Source: JAVBTT01 sp031556035
GTDB taxonomy: Bacteria > Bacillota > Clostridia > Oscillospirales > UBA929
Assembly (NCBI GenBank): GCA_031556035.1
Contig: JAVBTT010000019.1
Span: 1-52,552, forward strand
Length of the DNA stretch: 52,552 nucleotides
Direction of reading: 5' to 3'
In this document: piece after piece, positions 15,241 to 24,030 of the stretch
How positions within the stretch are numbered: the first letter of the stretch is position 1
Layout of the letters: each line of letters starts with the position of its first letter
Translations under genes and position numbers: made by a program
The notes under the pieces: model-generated
What the model saw: only the letters and a program-made list of their open reading frames with translations
The model's database searches: none
Told to the model about the DNA's origin: nothing

Positions 15241-15936
15241 TCAGGGGAGACTTGCCCTAAGTTGGGTCTCCAAGTCTTCAAGAGCCTTTTTCTCAATTCT
15301 CGACACATAGGATCTGGATATCCCCAGTTTTTCAGCCACCTCACGCTGCGTAAGCGGCGTCCTGCCGCTAAAGCCATAACGCATCCTGACAATCTGCTTT
15401 TGTCGCATATCCTGCATAGAATCAACAAGGCATCCAAGCAGAGCATATGTTTCGCTGAGCTCCATGCGCTCCTGAGTATCGTCATCCGTCTGCAGAACAT
15501 CCATAACGGACAGCAGCGGACCCTCGCCCTCGTTGTCCAGGGGGTCGCTTAGAGACAGGTCGCTTGCTCGCTTTTTGACGTTGCGGAAGTGCATAAACAG
15601 CTCGTTTTGTATGCATTTGCAGGCATAAGTGGGCAGCTTGACGTTCTTGTCCGTCTTATACGAGTCTATCGCCTTTACAAGCCCAATTGTGCCAATTGAA
15701 ATTAGGTCATCCTGGTCGGAGGAATTGGTGTAGTACTTCTTTATGACGTGGGCAACAAGTCTGAGGTTGTGCAGAATGAGCTTTTCCCTGGCGTTGAGGT
15801 CACCGGCGCACATTTCCTCAATGGCTTTTTTCTCCTCTTCGGGGGTGAGCGGGCGGGGGAAGGAGCCGGAACGCCCGGTGAGGCGCAGGCGCAGGTAAAA
15901 GCTTTGCAGCAACAGGGTGAGCATTGAGCCTATCAT
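15241..15936 (-). CDS. sigK: Sporulation sigma factor sigma-K
   Basis: Sigma-K directs late mother-cell transcription during endospore formation. The 231-residue protein starts with a hydrophobic prosequence-like segment (MIGSMLTLLLQSFYLRLRLTG), then SFPRPLTPEEE, region 2 (NLRLVAHVIKKYY, DLISIGTIGLVKAIDSY) and a region 4 helix-turn-helix (TQREVAEKLGISRSYVSRIEKKA). These features match SigK better than SigE. The frame is continuous, so there is no skin-type interrupting element. GGAGGTG lies 5-7 bases before the ATG. It indicates that the organism, or its recent ancestor, forms spores. Pro-sigma-K processing by SpoIVFB is expected from the family. Confidence 0.9.
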   Translation of the reverse strand: MIGSMLTLLLQSFYLRLRLTGRSGSFPRPLTPEEEKKAIEEMCAGDLNAREKLILHNLRLVAHVIKKYYTNSSDQDDLISIGTIGLVKAIDSYKTDKNVKLPTYACKCIQNELFMHFRNVKKRASDLSLSDPLDNEGEGPLLSVMDVLQTDDDTQERMELSETYALLGCLVDSMQDMRQKQIVRMRYGFSGRTPLTQREVAEKLGISRSYVSRIEKKALEDLETQLRASLP

Positions 15937-16057
15937 ACATACACCTCCAAAGAGTGCTGTTGCTCCGGCACTTTAAAAGCAGAAATTATTCAGCCGGCTT
16001 GATGTGCCGTAATATATACAATATATGGTATGGGGGCTAAATGCGTGACGGCTTTTC

Positions 16058-16086
16058 TTGACAAAACGGCTTATATTAAGTAAAAT
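16058..16086 (+). promoter_or_regulatory. Sigma-A promoter for the Na/Pi cotransporter run
   Basis: TTGACA (16058-16063) and TAAAAT (16081-16086) have a 17-base spacer. The start would be near 16093, about 95 bases before the gene. It could drive the long rightward run that includes the pur genes, since no other promoter is evident before them. Confidence 0.75.
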
Positions 16087-16108
16087 ATGCTGGGTAAATG
16101 CTTTGGCG

Positions 16109-16138
16109 GAGCGTATTGTTCTCAAGGCGCTCGTTTTT
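16109..16138 (+). terminator. Leader hairpin with T-run (possible attenuator)
   Basis: GAGCG (16109-16113) pairs with CGCTC (16128-16132) around a 14-base loop, and GTTTTTT follows. It lies between the promoter and the coding start, where a terminator would act as an attenuator. The 5-bp stem is short, so confidence is modest. Confidence 0.35.
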
Positions 16139-16187
16139 TGGAGGCGTGACTTTTGTTTATGCGCCTATTACGCCACGGTAGAGAAAG

Positions 16188-18008
16188 ATGGAGTATTGTG
16201 AGGCGATTTGCTTGGATTTTACCAACGTGATAACCCTGCTGGGGGGTGTCGCGCTTTTTCTGTTCGGCATGTCCTTTATGGCGGGCGGCTTGGAAAAGAT
16301 GTCCGGAGGCAGACTTGAGCGCATTCTGGAACGAATGACCTCCAACGTTTTCAAAGGCGTGCTGCTTGGCACTATGGTAACGGCCCTGATCCAAAGCTCA
16401 TCCGCAACGACCGTCATGGTGGTCGGTTTTGTAAACGCCGGAATAATGAAGCTTGCCCAGACCGTGGGCATAATAATGGGCGCCAACATAGGCACAACAG
16501 CCACCTCCCTCATACTCGGAATGAACGACATAGACAGCGGCTTTTTCCTGCTCAGGCTTTTGAAACCCTCCTCTCTGGCTCCGATAATCTCGGTCATTGG
16601 AGTAATGCTGTACATGTTCTCGTCCCGCGGCGGGAAAAAAAACATCGCCGGACAGATTTTTCTCGGCTTCGGGGTGCTTTTTTTCGGAATGCTCACCATG
16701 GAAACTGCCGTGGCCCCGCTGAAGGATATCCCGGAGTTCGCGGATATACTTATGAGGTTTACCAACCCTCTGCTGGGTCTGCTTGCCGGGATGCTTCTTA
16801 CGGCGATAATCCAGAGCTCCTCGGCTTCGGTGGGGATATTGCAGGCGCTGAGTACAACGGGGGCAATACCCTTCTCTGCTGCGGCTCCGATTATACTGGG
16901 GCAGAATATCGGAACCTGTGTCACCGCCCTGATATCAGGCATCGGCGCGAGCAAAAACGCAAAGCGCGCCGCGCTTATTCACCTGTATTTCAACATTATT
17001 GGCACAGTTATATTCCTGATAGGAATATATGCCGTTCAGGCGGTGTTTACGCTTCCATTCTGGGATGATATTGTGAACCGCAGCATGATAGCGTCGTTTC
17101 ATCTTGTGTTCAATATCGGATCCACGCTGGTGCTTCTGCCTTTTTCAAAGGGGATCCTCTGGCTGGCCACCAAGTCGCTCAGGGAAACAGGCGAACGAGA
17201 GGATGAGGGCCCCGCCTCCGGCGTTCTGGACGAGCGATTCCTCACCTCGCCTTCGGTTGCTCTGGCACGTGCGCATGACGCTGTGGTGCATATGGGGCGG
17301 CTCGCGTCTCTCAACTTCAGCGATTCGGTTTTGCTTTTGGAAAACTGTGACGAAAAGATCACGGAGCGGATAAAGACGCGTGAAAATGACCTCGACATCC
17401 TGGAGGTGGCTATAGAGCACTATTTGCTCAAACTGACCGACCGTGAGCTGACTGACAGAGAAAACATGCTGCATATGCAGCTGCTCCATTCCACCGGGGA
17501 TGTTGAGAGAATAGGGGACTACGCGATTAATATCGCCGAGGCGGCGCAGGAGAAATCGAAGCTAGGCACCTCGTTTTCGGGTTCGGCGCTAAAGGAGCTT
17601 AAGGCGATTTCGAGCGCCGTAGAGGAAATTTTGAACCTCACAATAGACAGCTATATTCACGACGAAGTTGAGGAAGCTAACCGCATAGAGCCCATTGAGC
17701 AAGTCATTGATCTGATGACCGAGATGCTCAAGACCCGCCACATAGCAAGGCTCAAGAAGGGCAACTGTCAGACGGAGGCGGGCGCGCTGTTCCTGGAGCT
17801 GCTGATCAACTTCGAGCGCATCGCGGATCACTGCTCGAATATTGCTCTCTATGTGATACAGGCCAATATAAGCTCGGGACAGGCTGGCTTTTTTGACTCG
17901 CACGAGTATGTACGCAAGCTGCATCAGGGCAAGAAGGACGAATACAACAGGGTGTTTGCCGAATATGAGAGCACTTACCTTGAGCCTTTGAGGAAAATTG
18001 AGATATGA
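16188..18008 (+). CDS. Na+/phosphate cotransporter family protein with PhoU-like domain
   Basis: The 606-residue membrane protein has the duplicated Na/Pi-cotransporter core (about residues 10-320), each half with the QSSSA signature (ALIQSSSATT, AIIQSSSASVG). A cytoplasmic PhoU-like helical domain spans about 355-590 (MGRLASLNFSDSVL..., HSTGDVERIGDYAINIAE..., NFERIADHCSNIALYV). Family members couple sodium to phosphate uptake or help balance phosphate. The ATG at 16188 has only GAGAAAG before it; the in-frame TTG at 16212, with GTGAGG upstream, would give MDFTNVITLLGG, a more typical N-terminus. It overlaps the next gene by 4 bases (ATGA). Confidence 0.88.
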   Translation: MEYCEAICLDFTNVITLLGGVALFLFGMSFMAGGLEKMSGGRLERILERMTSNVFKGVLLGTMVTALIQSSSATTVMVVGFVNAGIMKLAQTVGIIMGANIGTTATSLILGMNDIDSGFFLLRLLKPSSLAPIISVIGVMLYMFSSRGGKKNIAGQIFLGFGVLFFGMLTMETAVAPLKDIPEFADILMRFTNPLLGLLAGMLLTAIIQSSSASVGILQALSTTGAIPFSAAAPIILGQNIGTCVTALISGIGASKNAKRAALIHLYFNIIGTVIFLIGIYAVQAVFTLPFWDDIVNRSMIASFHLVFNIGSTLVLLPFSKGILWLATKSLRETGEREDEGPASGVLDERFLTSPSVALARAHDAVVHMGRLASLNFSDSVLLLENCDEKITERIKTRENDLDILEVAIEHYLLKLTDRELTDRENMLHMQLLHSTGDVERIGDYAINIAEAAQEKSKLGTSFSGSALKELKAISSAVEEILNLTIDSYIHDEVEEANRIEPIEQVIDLMTEMLKTRHIARLKKGNCQTEAGALFLELLINFERIADHCSNIALYVIQANISSGQAGFFDSHEYVRKLHQGKKDEYNRVFAEYESTYLEPLRKIEI

Positions 18009-20212
18009 GGGTGCTCCACATGATTGGCGGAGGAGATGTGGGAGGGGCGAAAACCCACGTTATCTCGCTTCTGGCCGGTTTGAGCAGGACGATGAAGGTT
18101 TCCCTCGTGAGCTTCCGCGCTGGGGACTTCGCGGAGGACTGCCGCAAGGCGGGCATAGACGTGCACATTTCGGACGGGAGCTTTGTATCAGACGTTAGAA
18201 CCGCCCGGAGGCTGGCAGAGGACTACGATATACTGCACTGCCACGGGGCCCGGGCTAACCTTATAGGCTCAATGCTTCGCGGAAGGCTGAAAAAGCCTGT
18301 TATCACAACTGTTCACTCGGACTATAGGCTTGACTATATGGGAAGGCCGTTTTCCAGGGCGACCATCGGCACTGTGAACGCCCTGGCTCTGAGGCGGCTG
18401 GACTACCGCATAGGGGTAGCCGACCCGATGACCGAACTCCTGATATCGCGCGGCTTTCCCGCGGAGCGCCAGTATACGATATATAACGGTATAGACTTCA
18501 ATACCGGGGTCGGAGAGTTCGACAAGGGAGAAGCCGCGAAAAAGCTGGGGGTTGACTATTGTGATGGGGATTTGATTGTGGGAATAGCCGCCCGCTTCGA
18601 CCCTGTAAAGGATATAGCCACCTTTATCCGCGCGGCGGCGCGGCTTCGCTCCTCCTGCCCGAGGATGCATTTTCTAATCGCGGGCAGCGGGCAGCAGGAG
18701 GATATGCTGAAAAAACTCGCAGCGGATACGGGCGCCCCGGTAAAGTTTTGCGGCTGGCTCAGCGACACGGATGAGTTCTTCCGCTTGCTGGACGTAAACA
18801 CCCTGACCTCGCTCTCCGAGACCTTCCCGTATGTGCTGACCGAGGGTACCCGCATGAGCTGTGCGACTGTGGCCACCGCCGTGGGGGGTATCCCGGTGCT
18901 CATCGACCACGGCATCAACGGCTTTTTGTTTGAGCCCGGGGACGACGCTGCCCTGGCCGGGCACCTCCTGGAGCTCTATAACGACCGGGAGCTCTGCCGC
19001 GATATGGGTAATAAGCTGCACGAGAAGGCCATCGCAACCTATTCCATAGAAGTCACGCTGAAAAGACAACTGGAAATATATGAGAGTGTGCTGCGCCGGG
19101 AGGCCAGGCCGAAGAAGAAGCGCGAGGGGTTGACCCTCTGTGGCGCCTACGGCATGGACAACGCCGGAGACGACGCGATACTTGAGGCGATACTCCTTGA
19201 GATAAGGGAGCTTGACCCGGATATACCGGTACGGGTTCTGTCCCGTAACCCGGAGGAGACGAGAATAACCTATCGGGAGCACAGCTTTCACACCTTCAAT
19301 CTGCTGGCGTTTACGAGGGCCGCCAGAAGCTCTACTATATATCTCAGCGGAGGAGGAAACCTCCTTCAGGACACCACCTCCAGCCGATCCCTGCTCTTTT
19401 ATCTTTTGACGATATTCTGGGCCCGTGCGCTGGGTTGCCGCGTCTTGATGTACGGCTGCGGAGTGGGGCCTATCAATTACCCGTTTAACCGCAGGCTGAC
19501 GGCGAAGGTGCTCAGGGGTAATGTGGAGACGATAGCCCTGCGCGAGAAGGGCTCAAGGCAGGTGCTCGAGGACATGGGGGTTACCGGCCCGAACATTGTT
19601 ATTTCCGCTGATCCGGCCCTTATACTGACCCCCGCCGAGGAGGAGAAGGTAGACAGCCTGATGCTCCGCCAGGGAGTCCCGCGCCATGGGAACTATATCT
19701 GCTTCGCGCTGCGCAACTGGCCGGGATATGAGGATAAGCTCCCCGCGATAGGCGCGGCTGCGGATTTCGCGTATAAGGAGTTCGGCCTCACGCCGGTCTT
19801 TGTCCCGGTCGACCGCAAGCAGGACGTCTCCGCAGCGAGGCTTGCCGCATCGCACACTAGCTGCCCGCATTATCTGTTTACTGAGGCGGGCTCGGCGAGG
19901 GTGACGATAGGGCTTCTCAGCCGCATGGAGGTTGTCGTGGCGATGCGCCTGCACGCGCTGATATTCGCTGCGGGGCAGGGCGTGCCGCTGGTGGGTATAT
20001 CCTACAACGAAAAGGTCTCCTCGTTTTTGGAATATATTGGGCAGAACCTCAGCACCCCTCTGGGAGACTTGAGCGCCGAAAAGCTGAAGAGCGATATCGC
20101 GGTAGCCGTATCGCTGATACCGGAGCGCGAAAGCAGGCTGGAGGCCGTTGAGACCCTGAGAAATAAAGAACGCCTAAACCGAGAGGTTCTGGCTAAGATG
20201 TTGACGGAGTAG
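18005..20212 (+). CDS. csaB: Glycosyltransferase-CsaB polysaccharide pyruvyl transferase fusion
   Basis: The 735-residue protein joins two enzymes. Residues 1-365 are a GT4-type glycosyltransferase (GGGDVGGAKTHV, VGIAARFDPVKDIATFI, and SLSETFPYVLTEG with the conserved acidic site). Residues 375-735 are a CsaB-like pyruvyl transferase (GAYGMDNAGDDAILEAI, YLSGGGNLLQD, AMRLHALIFAAGQGVPLVGISY). CsaB adds ketal-pyruvate to secondary cell-wall polymer, which in other Firmicutes is the docking site for SLH-domain surface proteins. It overlaps the upstream transporter by 4 bases. Both activities plausibly act on one wall glycan at the inner membrane face. No SLH protein is visible in this window. Confidence 0.85.
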   Translation: MRVLHMIGGGDVGGAKTHVISLLAGLSRTMKVSLVSFRAGDFAEDCRKAGIDVHISDGSFVSDVRTARRLAEDYDILHCHGARANLIGSMLRGRLKKPVITTVHSDYRLDYMGRPFSRATIGTVNALALRRLDYRIGVADPMTELLISRGFPAERQYTIYNGIDFNTGVGEFDKGEAAKKLGVDYCDGDLIVGIAARFDPVKDIATFIRAAARLRSSCPRMHFLIAGSGQQEDMLKKLAADTGAPVKFCGWLSDTDEFFRLLDVNTLTSLSETFPYVLTEGTRMSCATVATAVGGIPVLIDHGINGFLFEPGDDAALAGHLLELYNDRELCRDMGNKLHEKAIATYSIEVTLKRQLEIYESVLRREARPKKKREGLTLCGAYGMDNAGDDAILEAILLEIRELDPDIPVRVLSRNPEETRITYREHSFHTFNLLAFTRAARSSTIYLSGGGNLLQDTTSSRSLLFYLLTIFWARALGCRVLMYGCGVGPINYPFNRRLTAKVLRGNVETIALREKGSRQVLEDMGVTGPNIVISADPALILTPAEEEKVDSLMLRQGVPRHGNYICFALRNWPGYEDKLPAIGAAADFAYKEFGLTPVFVPVDRKQDVSAARLAASHTSCPHYLFTEAGSARVTIGLLSRMEVVVAMRLHALIFAAGQGVPLVGISYNEKVSSFLEYIGQNLSTPLGDLSAEKLKSDIAVAVSLIPERESRLEAVETLRNKERLNREVLAKMLTE

Positions 20213-20216
20213 GCTG

Positions 20217-21320
20217 ATGAGTCAGATAGTGTGTTTAGCCGGGACGCCGTGGGGCGATTATACGGGACGCTCAAGGCAGCTAATGGGCAGGATGGGCAGG
20301 CACAGGATACTCTATTTTGATCCTCCGCCCGAAAATGCGCGGCGCGGCGGTGTCAGGGAGACCACGCATAAGGACGAGGGCCGGCAGGTGGCAAAGTGGA
20401 TCACATGCTACGCAACGCCACCGACAAGGCGGGAAGCGCTGTGGCCGCTGCGAGCCGCCGCTCACCGCCTCATGTCTTCCAATATAAAGGGCAGAATGTC
20501 CGAGGTGGGCTTTACGTCGCCCGTGCTGTGGATTGGCTCGCCTCTCTGGACGCCTTATGTCAAGGATATTCCGCATGGGCTGGTGATTTTTGACTGCCCG
20601 CCCCCTTGCGCGTCATGGAGCCGAAATGATCTTGAGCGCTGCGCTGAACTATCTGACGTTGTGTTTTGCCGATCTCCCGAGGAGCTTGAGCGCCTCGCCA
20701 GTCACTGTAAAAGCGCGTTTGTCCTGCGGGACGGGGCGGATTTTGAGCTGTTTAACACCGCTTCGGGAGATGAGCTTCCGTTCCCGGACGCGCTGTTCAA
20801 CGTGAAAAATCCGATACTGGGTCTTGTCGGGGATATAGACAGCCGCCTTGAGCTCGGCTTTATAGAGAAGGCCGCCAAGGAGCGACCGGATTGGTCGTTC
20901 GCGCTGATAGGCAGGAAGGACGAAAACTCTGACCTGTCCTGCATTGAGGGACTCAAAAATGTCCGGTTCATGGGATATGTGGAGCAGAGGCAGCTTCCGC
21001 ACTTTATAAGCCGCTTTGACGCCTGTCTGTATCTTGAGAGGAGCGGTTCTGAAGGGCGCGGAATAAGGCGGGGCGTTCTGTACGAGTATCTGGCGTCCGG
21101 AAAACCGATAGTTGGGACTCCGGGCGCGTTACTTGAGTACTCGGACGTGGCATATATCGCGGGGACGCCTCAGGAGTTCATAGAGCAGTGCAAAAGGGCG
21201 GTCGGCGAGCGGGACGCCTGGAAGGTCAGGCAGAGGATAACATACGGAAGGGCGGCCTCCTGGGACGCCCGTGTGCTGGAAATTGAGCGCGCCATACGTG
21301 ACAAGGGGGAGACTGTGTGA
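20217..21320 (+). CDS. Glycosyltransferase (cell-wall glycan, TuaH-like)
   Basis: The 367-residue protein has two Rossmann-like halves of a GT-B glycosyltransferase. It opens with IVCLAGTPWGDYTGRSRQLM and later shows NPILGLVGDID, FMGYVEQRQLPHFISRFDACLYL and GVLYEYLASGKPIVGTP, the last resembling the donor-nucleotide region of GT4/TuaH-like enzymes. The ATG at 20217 lies 4 bases after the csaB stop and its end overlaps purE by 4 bases, so it is probably translated together with both neighbours. With csaB it likely helps build or decorate a wall polysaccharide. Donor and acceptor cannot be told from sequence. Confidence 0.75.
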   Translation: MSQIVCLAGTPWGDYTGRSRQLMGRMGRHRILYFDPPPENARRGGVRETTHKDEGRQVAKWITCYATPPTRREALWPLRAAAHRLMSSNIKGRMSEVGFTSPVLWIGSPLWTPYVKDIPHGLVIFDCPPPCASWSRNDLERCAELSDVVFCRSPEELERLASHCKSAFVLRDGADFELFNTASGDELPFPDALFNVKNPILGLVGDIDSRLELGFIEKAAKERPDWSFALIGRKDENSDLSCIEGLKNVRFMGYVEQRQLPHFISRFDACLYLERSGSEGRGIRRGVLYEYLASGKPIVGTPGALLEYSDVAYIAGTPQEFIEQCKRAVGERDAWKVRQRITYGRAASWDARVLEIERAIRDKGETV

Positions 21321-21814
21321 AAAAGGCAGCAGTACTGATGGGCTCGGAAAGTGATTTTCCCGTTATGAAAAAGGCTATGGATATGCTTTCGGCGCTCGGG
21401 GTGGAATATGAGGCGCATGTTTGCTCGGCCCACAGAAGTCCGGACAGGGTCAGGGAATTTTCCCGGGACGCGGAGGCGTCAGGCTTCGGGGTGATTATCG
21501 CCGGGGCGGGGAAAGCCGCGCATTTGGCCGGGGCGGTGGCCGCGAACACTGCGCTGCCGGTGATAGGAGTGCCACTGAGCGCTTCGAGGCTGGACGGGCT
21601 GGACGCGCTGCTTTCCACAGTGCAGATGCCAACCGGCATACCGGTGGCCACTGTGGCGGTTGACGGAGCGGAGAACGCCGCGATACTGGCCTGTCAGATT
21701 CTCTCTGCCGGTGACGGGGAACTGGCCGTGCGCGTCAGGGATTACAGGCGGGAGCTGACCGAAAAGGCCGCGAAGGCTGACGCTGAGCTTCAGGCCAGGC
21801 TGAATGAGGTATAA
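21317..21814 (+). CDS. purE: N5-carboxyaminoimidazole ribonucleotide mutase PurE
   Basis: PurE forms the C4-carboxylated aminoimidazole ribonucleotide of purine synthesis. The 165-residue protein has MGSESDFPVM, the catalytic SAHRSPDR loop, IAGAGKAAHLAGAVA and the GLDALLSTVQMPTGIPVATV segment, all typical of class I PurE. It starts at GTG 21317, overlapping the preceding stop by 4 bases (GTGA). Class I PurE normally works with the N5-CAIR synthetase PurK; no purK is found here. It opens a purE-C-F-M-N-H-D order that matches the B. subtilis pur operon minus K, B, S, Q and L. Confidence 0.95.
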   Translation: MKKAAVLMGSESDFPVMKKAMDMLSALGVEYEAHVCSAHRSPDRVREFSRDAEASGFGVIIAGAGKAAHLAGAVAANTALPVIGVPLSASRLDGLDALLSTVQMPTGIPVATVAVDGAENAAILACQILSAGDGELAVRVRDYRRELTEKAAKADAELQARLNEV

Positions 21815-21823
21815 GATGACGTG

Positions 21824-21844
21824 TTTTCCGTCCTTAACGGAAAA
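21824..21844 (+). repeat. Intercistronic hairpin purE-purC
   Basis: TTTTCCGT/ACGGAAAA form a perfect 8-bp stem with a 5-base loop, followed 6 bases later by TTTTT. It may partly terminate or stabilise the operon mRNA. Confidence 0.4.
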
Positions 21845-21872
21845 AGTGATTTTTGAGATGGGAGTCTTTTGA

Positions 21873-22583
21873 ATGGAAAAACTGGAGATGCTATATGAAG
21901 GGAAGGCGAAGAAGGTGTTTGCGACCGACGCGCCAGACCTGCTGATCGTTGAGTACAAGGACGACGCCACCGCCTTTAATGGTCTGAAAAAGGGCACTAT
22001 TTCAGGCAAGGGCGTTGTAAACAACCGCGTTACAAACCATCTGATGCGTATGCTGGAAGCCAAAGGGGTGCCAACCCACTATGTCAGCGAGCTAAGCGAC
22101 AGGGAAACTCTCGTCAAGAAGGTTGACATAGTCAGGATTGAGGTTATCGTGCGCAATATCGCGGCGGGCTCGTTGTCCAAGCGCCTGGGACTTCCGGAGG
22201 GGAAAAAGCTCCCGTGCACCGTGCTGGAATACTGCTACAAGGACGACGAGCTTGGCGACCCGATGATAAACCGCTATCATGCGTTCGCGCTGGAACTGGC
22301 GACGGCGGAGGAGCTTGACAGCATAGACTGCTACTCGTTCCTGATAAACGACGCGCTGAGGGACTATCTCTCCACCGCCGACGTTGAACTGATCGACTTT
22401 AAGCTTGAATTTGGGCGGCTTGCTGACGGGACTGTCGTGCTCGCGGACGAAATAAGCCCGGATACCTGCCGTTTTTGGGATACCAAGACAGGGGAAAGGC
22501 TGGACAAGGATCGCTTCCGCCGGGATTTGGGCGGGGAGGCCGAGGCGTATCAGGAGATACTGAACAGACTGCTAGGAGACTGA
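21873..22583 (+). CDS. purC: SAICAR synthetase PurC
   Basis: PurC condenses carboxyaminoimidazole ribonucleotide with aspartate using ATP. The 236-residue protein has the canonical N-terminal LYEGKAKKVFATD phosphate loop, KKVDIVRIEVIVRNIAAGS, the IDFKLEFG segment and DEISPDTCRFWD, all signature parts of the family. Length is normal. GGGAG precedes the ATG. It follows purE after a 58-base gap with a hairpin, and purF begins after a single base. Confidence 0.95.
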   Translation: MEKLEMLYEGKAKKVFATDAPDLLIVEYKDDATAFNGLKKGTISGKGVVNNRVTNHLMRMLEAKGVPTHYVSELSDRETLVKKVDIVRIEVIVRNIAAGSLSKRLGLPEGKKLPCTVLEYCYKDDELGDPMINRYHAFALELATAEELDSIDCYSFLINDALRDYLSTADVELIDFKLEFGRLADGTVVLADEISPDTCRFWDTKTGERLDKDRFRRDLGGEAEAYQEILNRLLGD

Positions 22584-22584
22584 T

Positions 22585-24009
22585 ATGGATTTTTTTGAGC
22601 ATGCGGACAAGCTTCATGAGGAATGCGGGATATTCGGCATGGTCGCAGAGGAGCACGAAACAGGTGTGGCCTTTGAGACGTACAACGCGCTTATGGCACT
22701 CCAGCACAGGGGGCAGCACTCAGCGGGCATCGCGGTGAGCGACGGCGCGGAAATACGCTACAAGAAGGGGGACGGTCTTGTAGCAGAGGTGTTTGATGAC
22801 AAGGCTCTTGGCAGGCTGCGCGGGTACCTCGCCATAGGGCATGTTCGCTATGCGACGCATGGCGGCACCTCGGGAGTAAACGCGCACCCCGTGGTTGTAA
22901 AGCATCGCGGCAAATATTTCGCGCTCGCTTTCAATGGCAACCTCACAAACGCGGATTTTTTAAGGGAGGAGTACGAGAGCAGAGGCGCGGTCTTTCAGAC
23001 AACGGGCGACGCTGAGGTGATGCTGCACATAATTGTCCGTGAGCACATCAGTACGGGCTCAATTGAGCAGGCGCTGCTTAGGACGATGACCCGGCTTGAG
23101 GGCGCTTATTCGCTGCTGCTGATGACTGAGGATCGGATATACGCCGTGCGTGACCCGCACGGCTTTCGTCCGCTTTGTATCGGCAGGACGGGCAGGAATA
23201 CCGTTTTTACCTCTGAGTCCTGCGCTTTGGACGCGGTGGGGGCGATTTTCGTGCGTGACGTCAAGCCGGGAGAGATATGCGTGGCGGAGCTGGGGACAAT
23301 GCGCTCGATAATGAGCGGTATTTCCGCAATAGAGTCGCTGTGCGTGTTTGAGTATATCTATTTCGCAAGAACCGATTCTGTCATTGACGGGATATCTGTG
23401 GAGCTCGCGCGGCAGGAGGCCGGGCGCTGCCTTGCCAGAGAGGATAATATTGAGGCTGACGTTGTGATAGGGGTGCCGGATTCGGGCCTGAGCGCCGCGC
23501 TCGGTTACTCGCTGGAGTCCGGGCTGCCCTACGCCAACGGGCTTGTAAAAAACCGGTATATCGGCCGGACGTTTATACAGGAGACGCAGCTCCAGCGCGA
23601 ACGGGCTGTCAAGCTCAAGCTTAACGCGATGTCGGCCGTCGTCTCGGGAAAGAGGGTGGTCATGGTTGACGACTCGATTGTTCGAGGAACCACCAGCGGC
23701 AGAACTATCTCAATCCTGCGGGAAGCCGGTGCAAAAGAGGTTCATATGAGGGTGAGCTCGCCGCCTTTTTTATATCCGTGCTACTTCGGAACCGATGTCC
23801 CAGACCGCTCCATGCTGATTGCGGTTAACCACTCGGTGGAGAAAATCGCCTCAATGATAGGGGTGGACAGTTTGAAATATCTGTCAATTGACTCCCTGAA
23901 TGCGATGACGCGCGGCATTAAATGCGGCTTCTGCGACGGCTGCTTTACCGGAAATTATTCGGTAGAGGTGCCGGGCCAGCCGTGCTTTGGAGGCTGTGAG
24001 GCGCTATAA
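22585..24009 (+). CDS. purF: Amidophosphoribosyltransferase PurF
   Basis: PurF transfers glutamine amide nitrogen to PRPP, the committing step of purine synthesis. The 474-residue protein begins with a short propeptide (MDFFEHADKLHEE) before Cys14, the expected N-terminal nucleophile (CGIFGM), as in B. subtilis-type enzymes. The glutaminase half (LQHRGQHSAGIAV) is followed by the PRPP motif VVMVDDSIVRGTTSG. Cysteines in IKCGFCDGC and CFGGCEAL near the end are consistent with the [4Fe-4S] cluster of this enzyme type. One base separates it from purC. Confidence 0.95.
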   Translation: MDFFEHADKLHEECGIFGMVAEEHETGVAFETYNALMALQHRGQHSAGIAVSDGAEIRYKKGDGLVAEVFDDKALGRLRGYLAIGHVRYATHGGTSGVNAHPVVVKHRGKYFALAFNGNLTNADFLREEYESRGAVFQTTGDAEVMLHIIVREHISTGSIEQALLRTMTRLEGAYSLLLMTEDRIYAVRDPHGFRPLCIGRTGRNTVFTSESCALDAVGAIFVRDVKPGEICVAELGTMRSIMSGISAIESLCVFEYIYFARTDSVIDGISVELARQEAGRCLAREDNIEADVVIGVPDSGLSAALGYSLESGLPYANGLVKNRYIGRTFIQETQLQRERAVKLKLNAMSAVVSGKRVVMVDDSIVRGTTSGRTISILREAGAKEVHMRVSSPPFLYPCYFGTDVPDRSMLIAVNHSVEKIASMIGVDSLKYLSIDSLNAMTRGIKCGFCDGCFTGNYSVEVPGQPCFGGCEAL

Positions 24010-24030
24010 CATTTTTTGAAGGAGACTGAA

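Noticed and set aside
15241..15936. Sigma-E or general sigma-70 as identity of the sigma factor
   Set aside because: SFPRPLTPEEE after a short hydrophobic prosequence and NLRLVAHVIKKYY fit sigma-K better; sigma-70 housekeeping factors are much longer.
21200..21320. Purine (G-box) riboswitch before purE
   Set aside because: There is no room: purE overlaps the upstream glycosyltransferase gene and no G-box core was seen.
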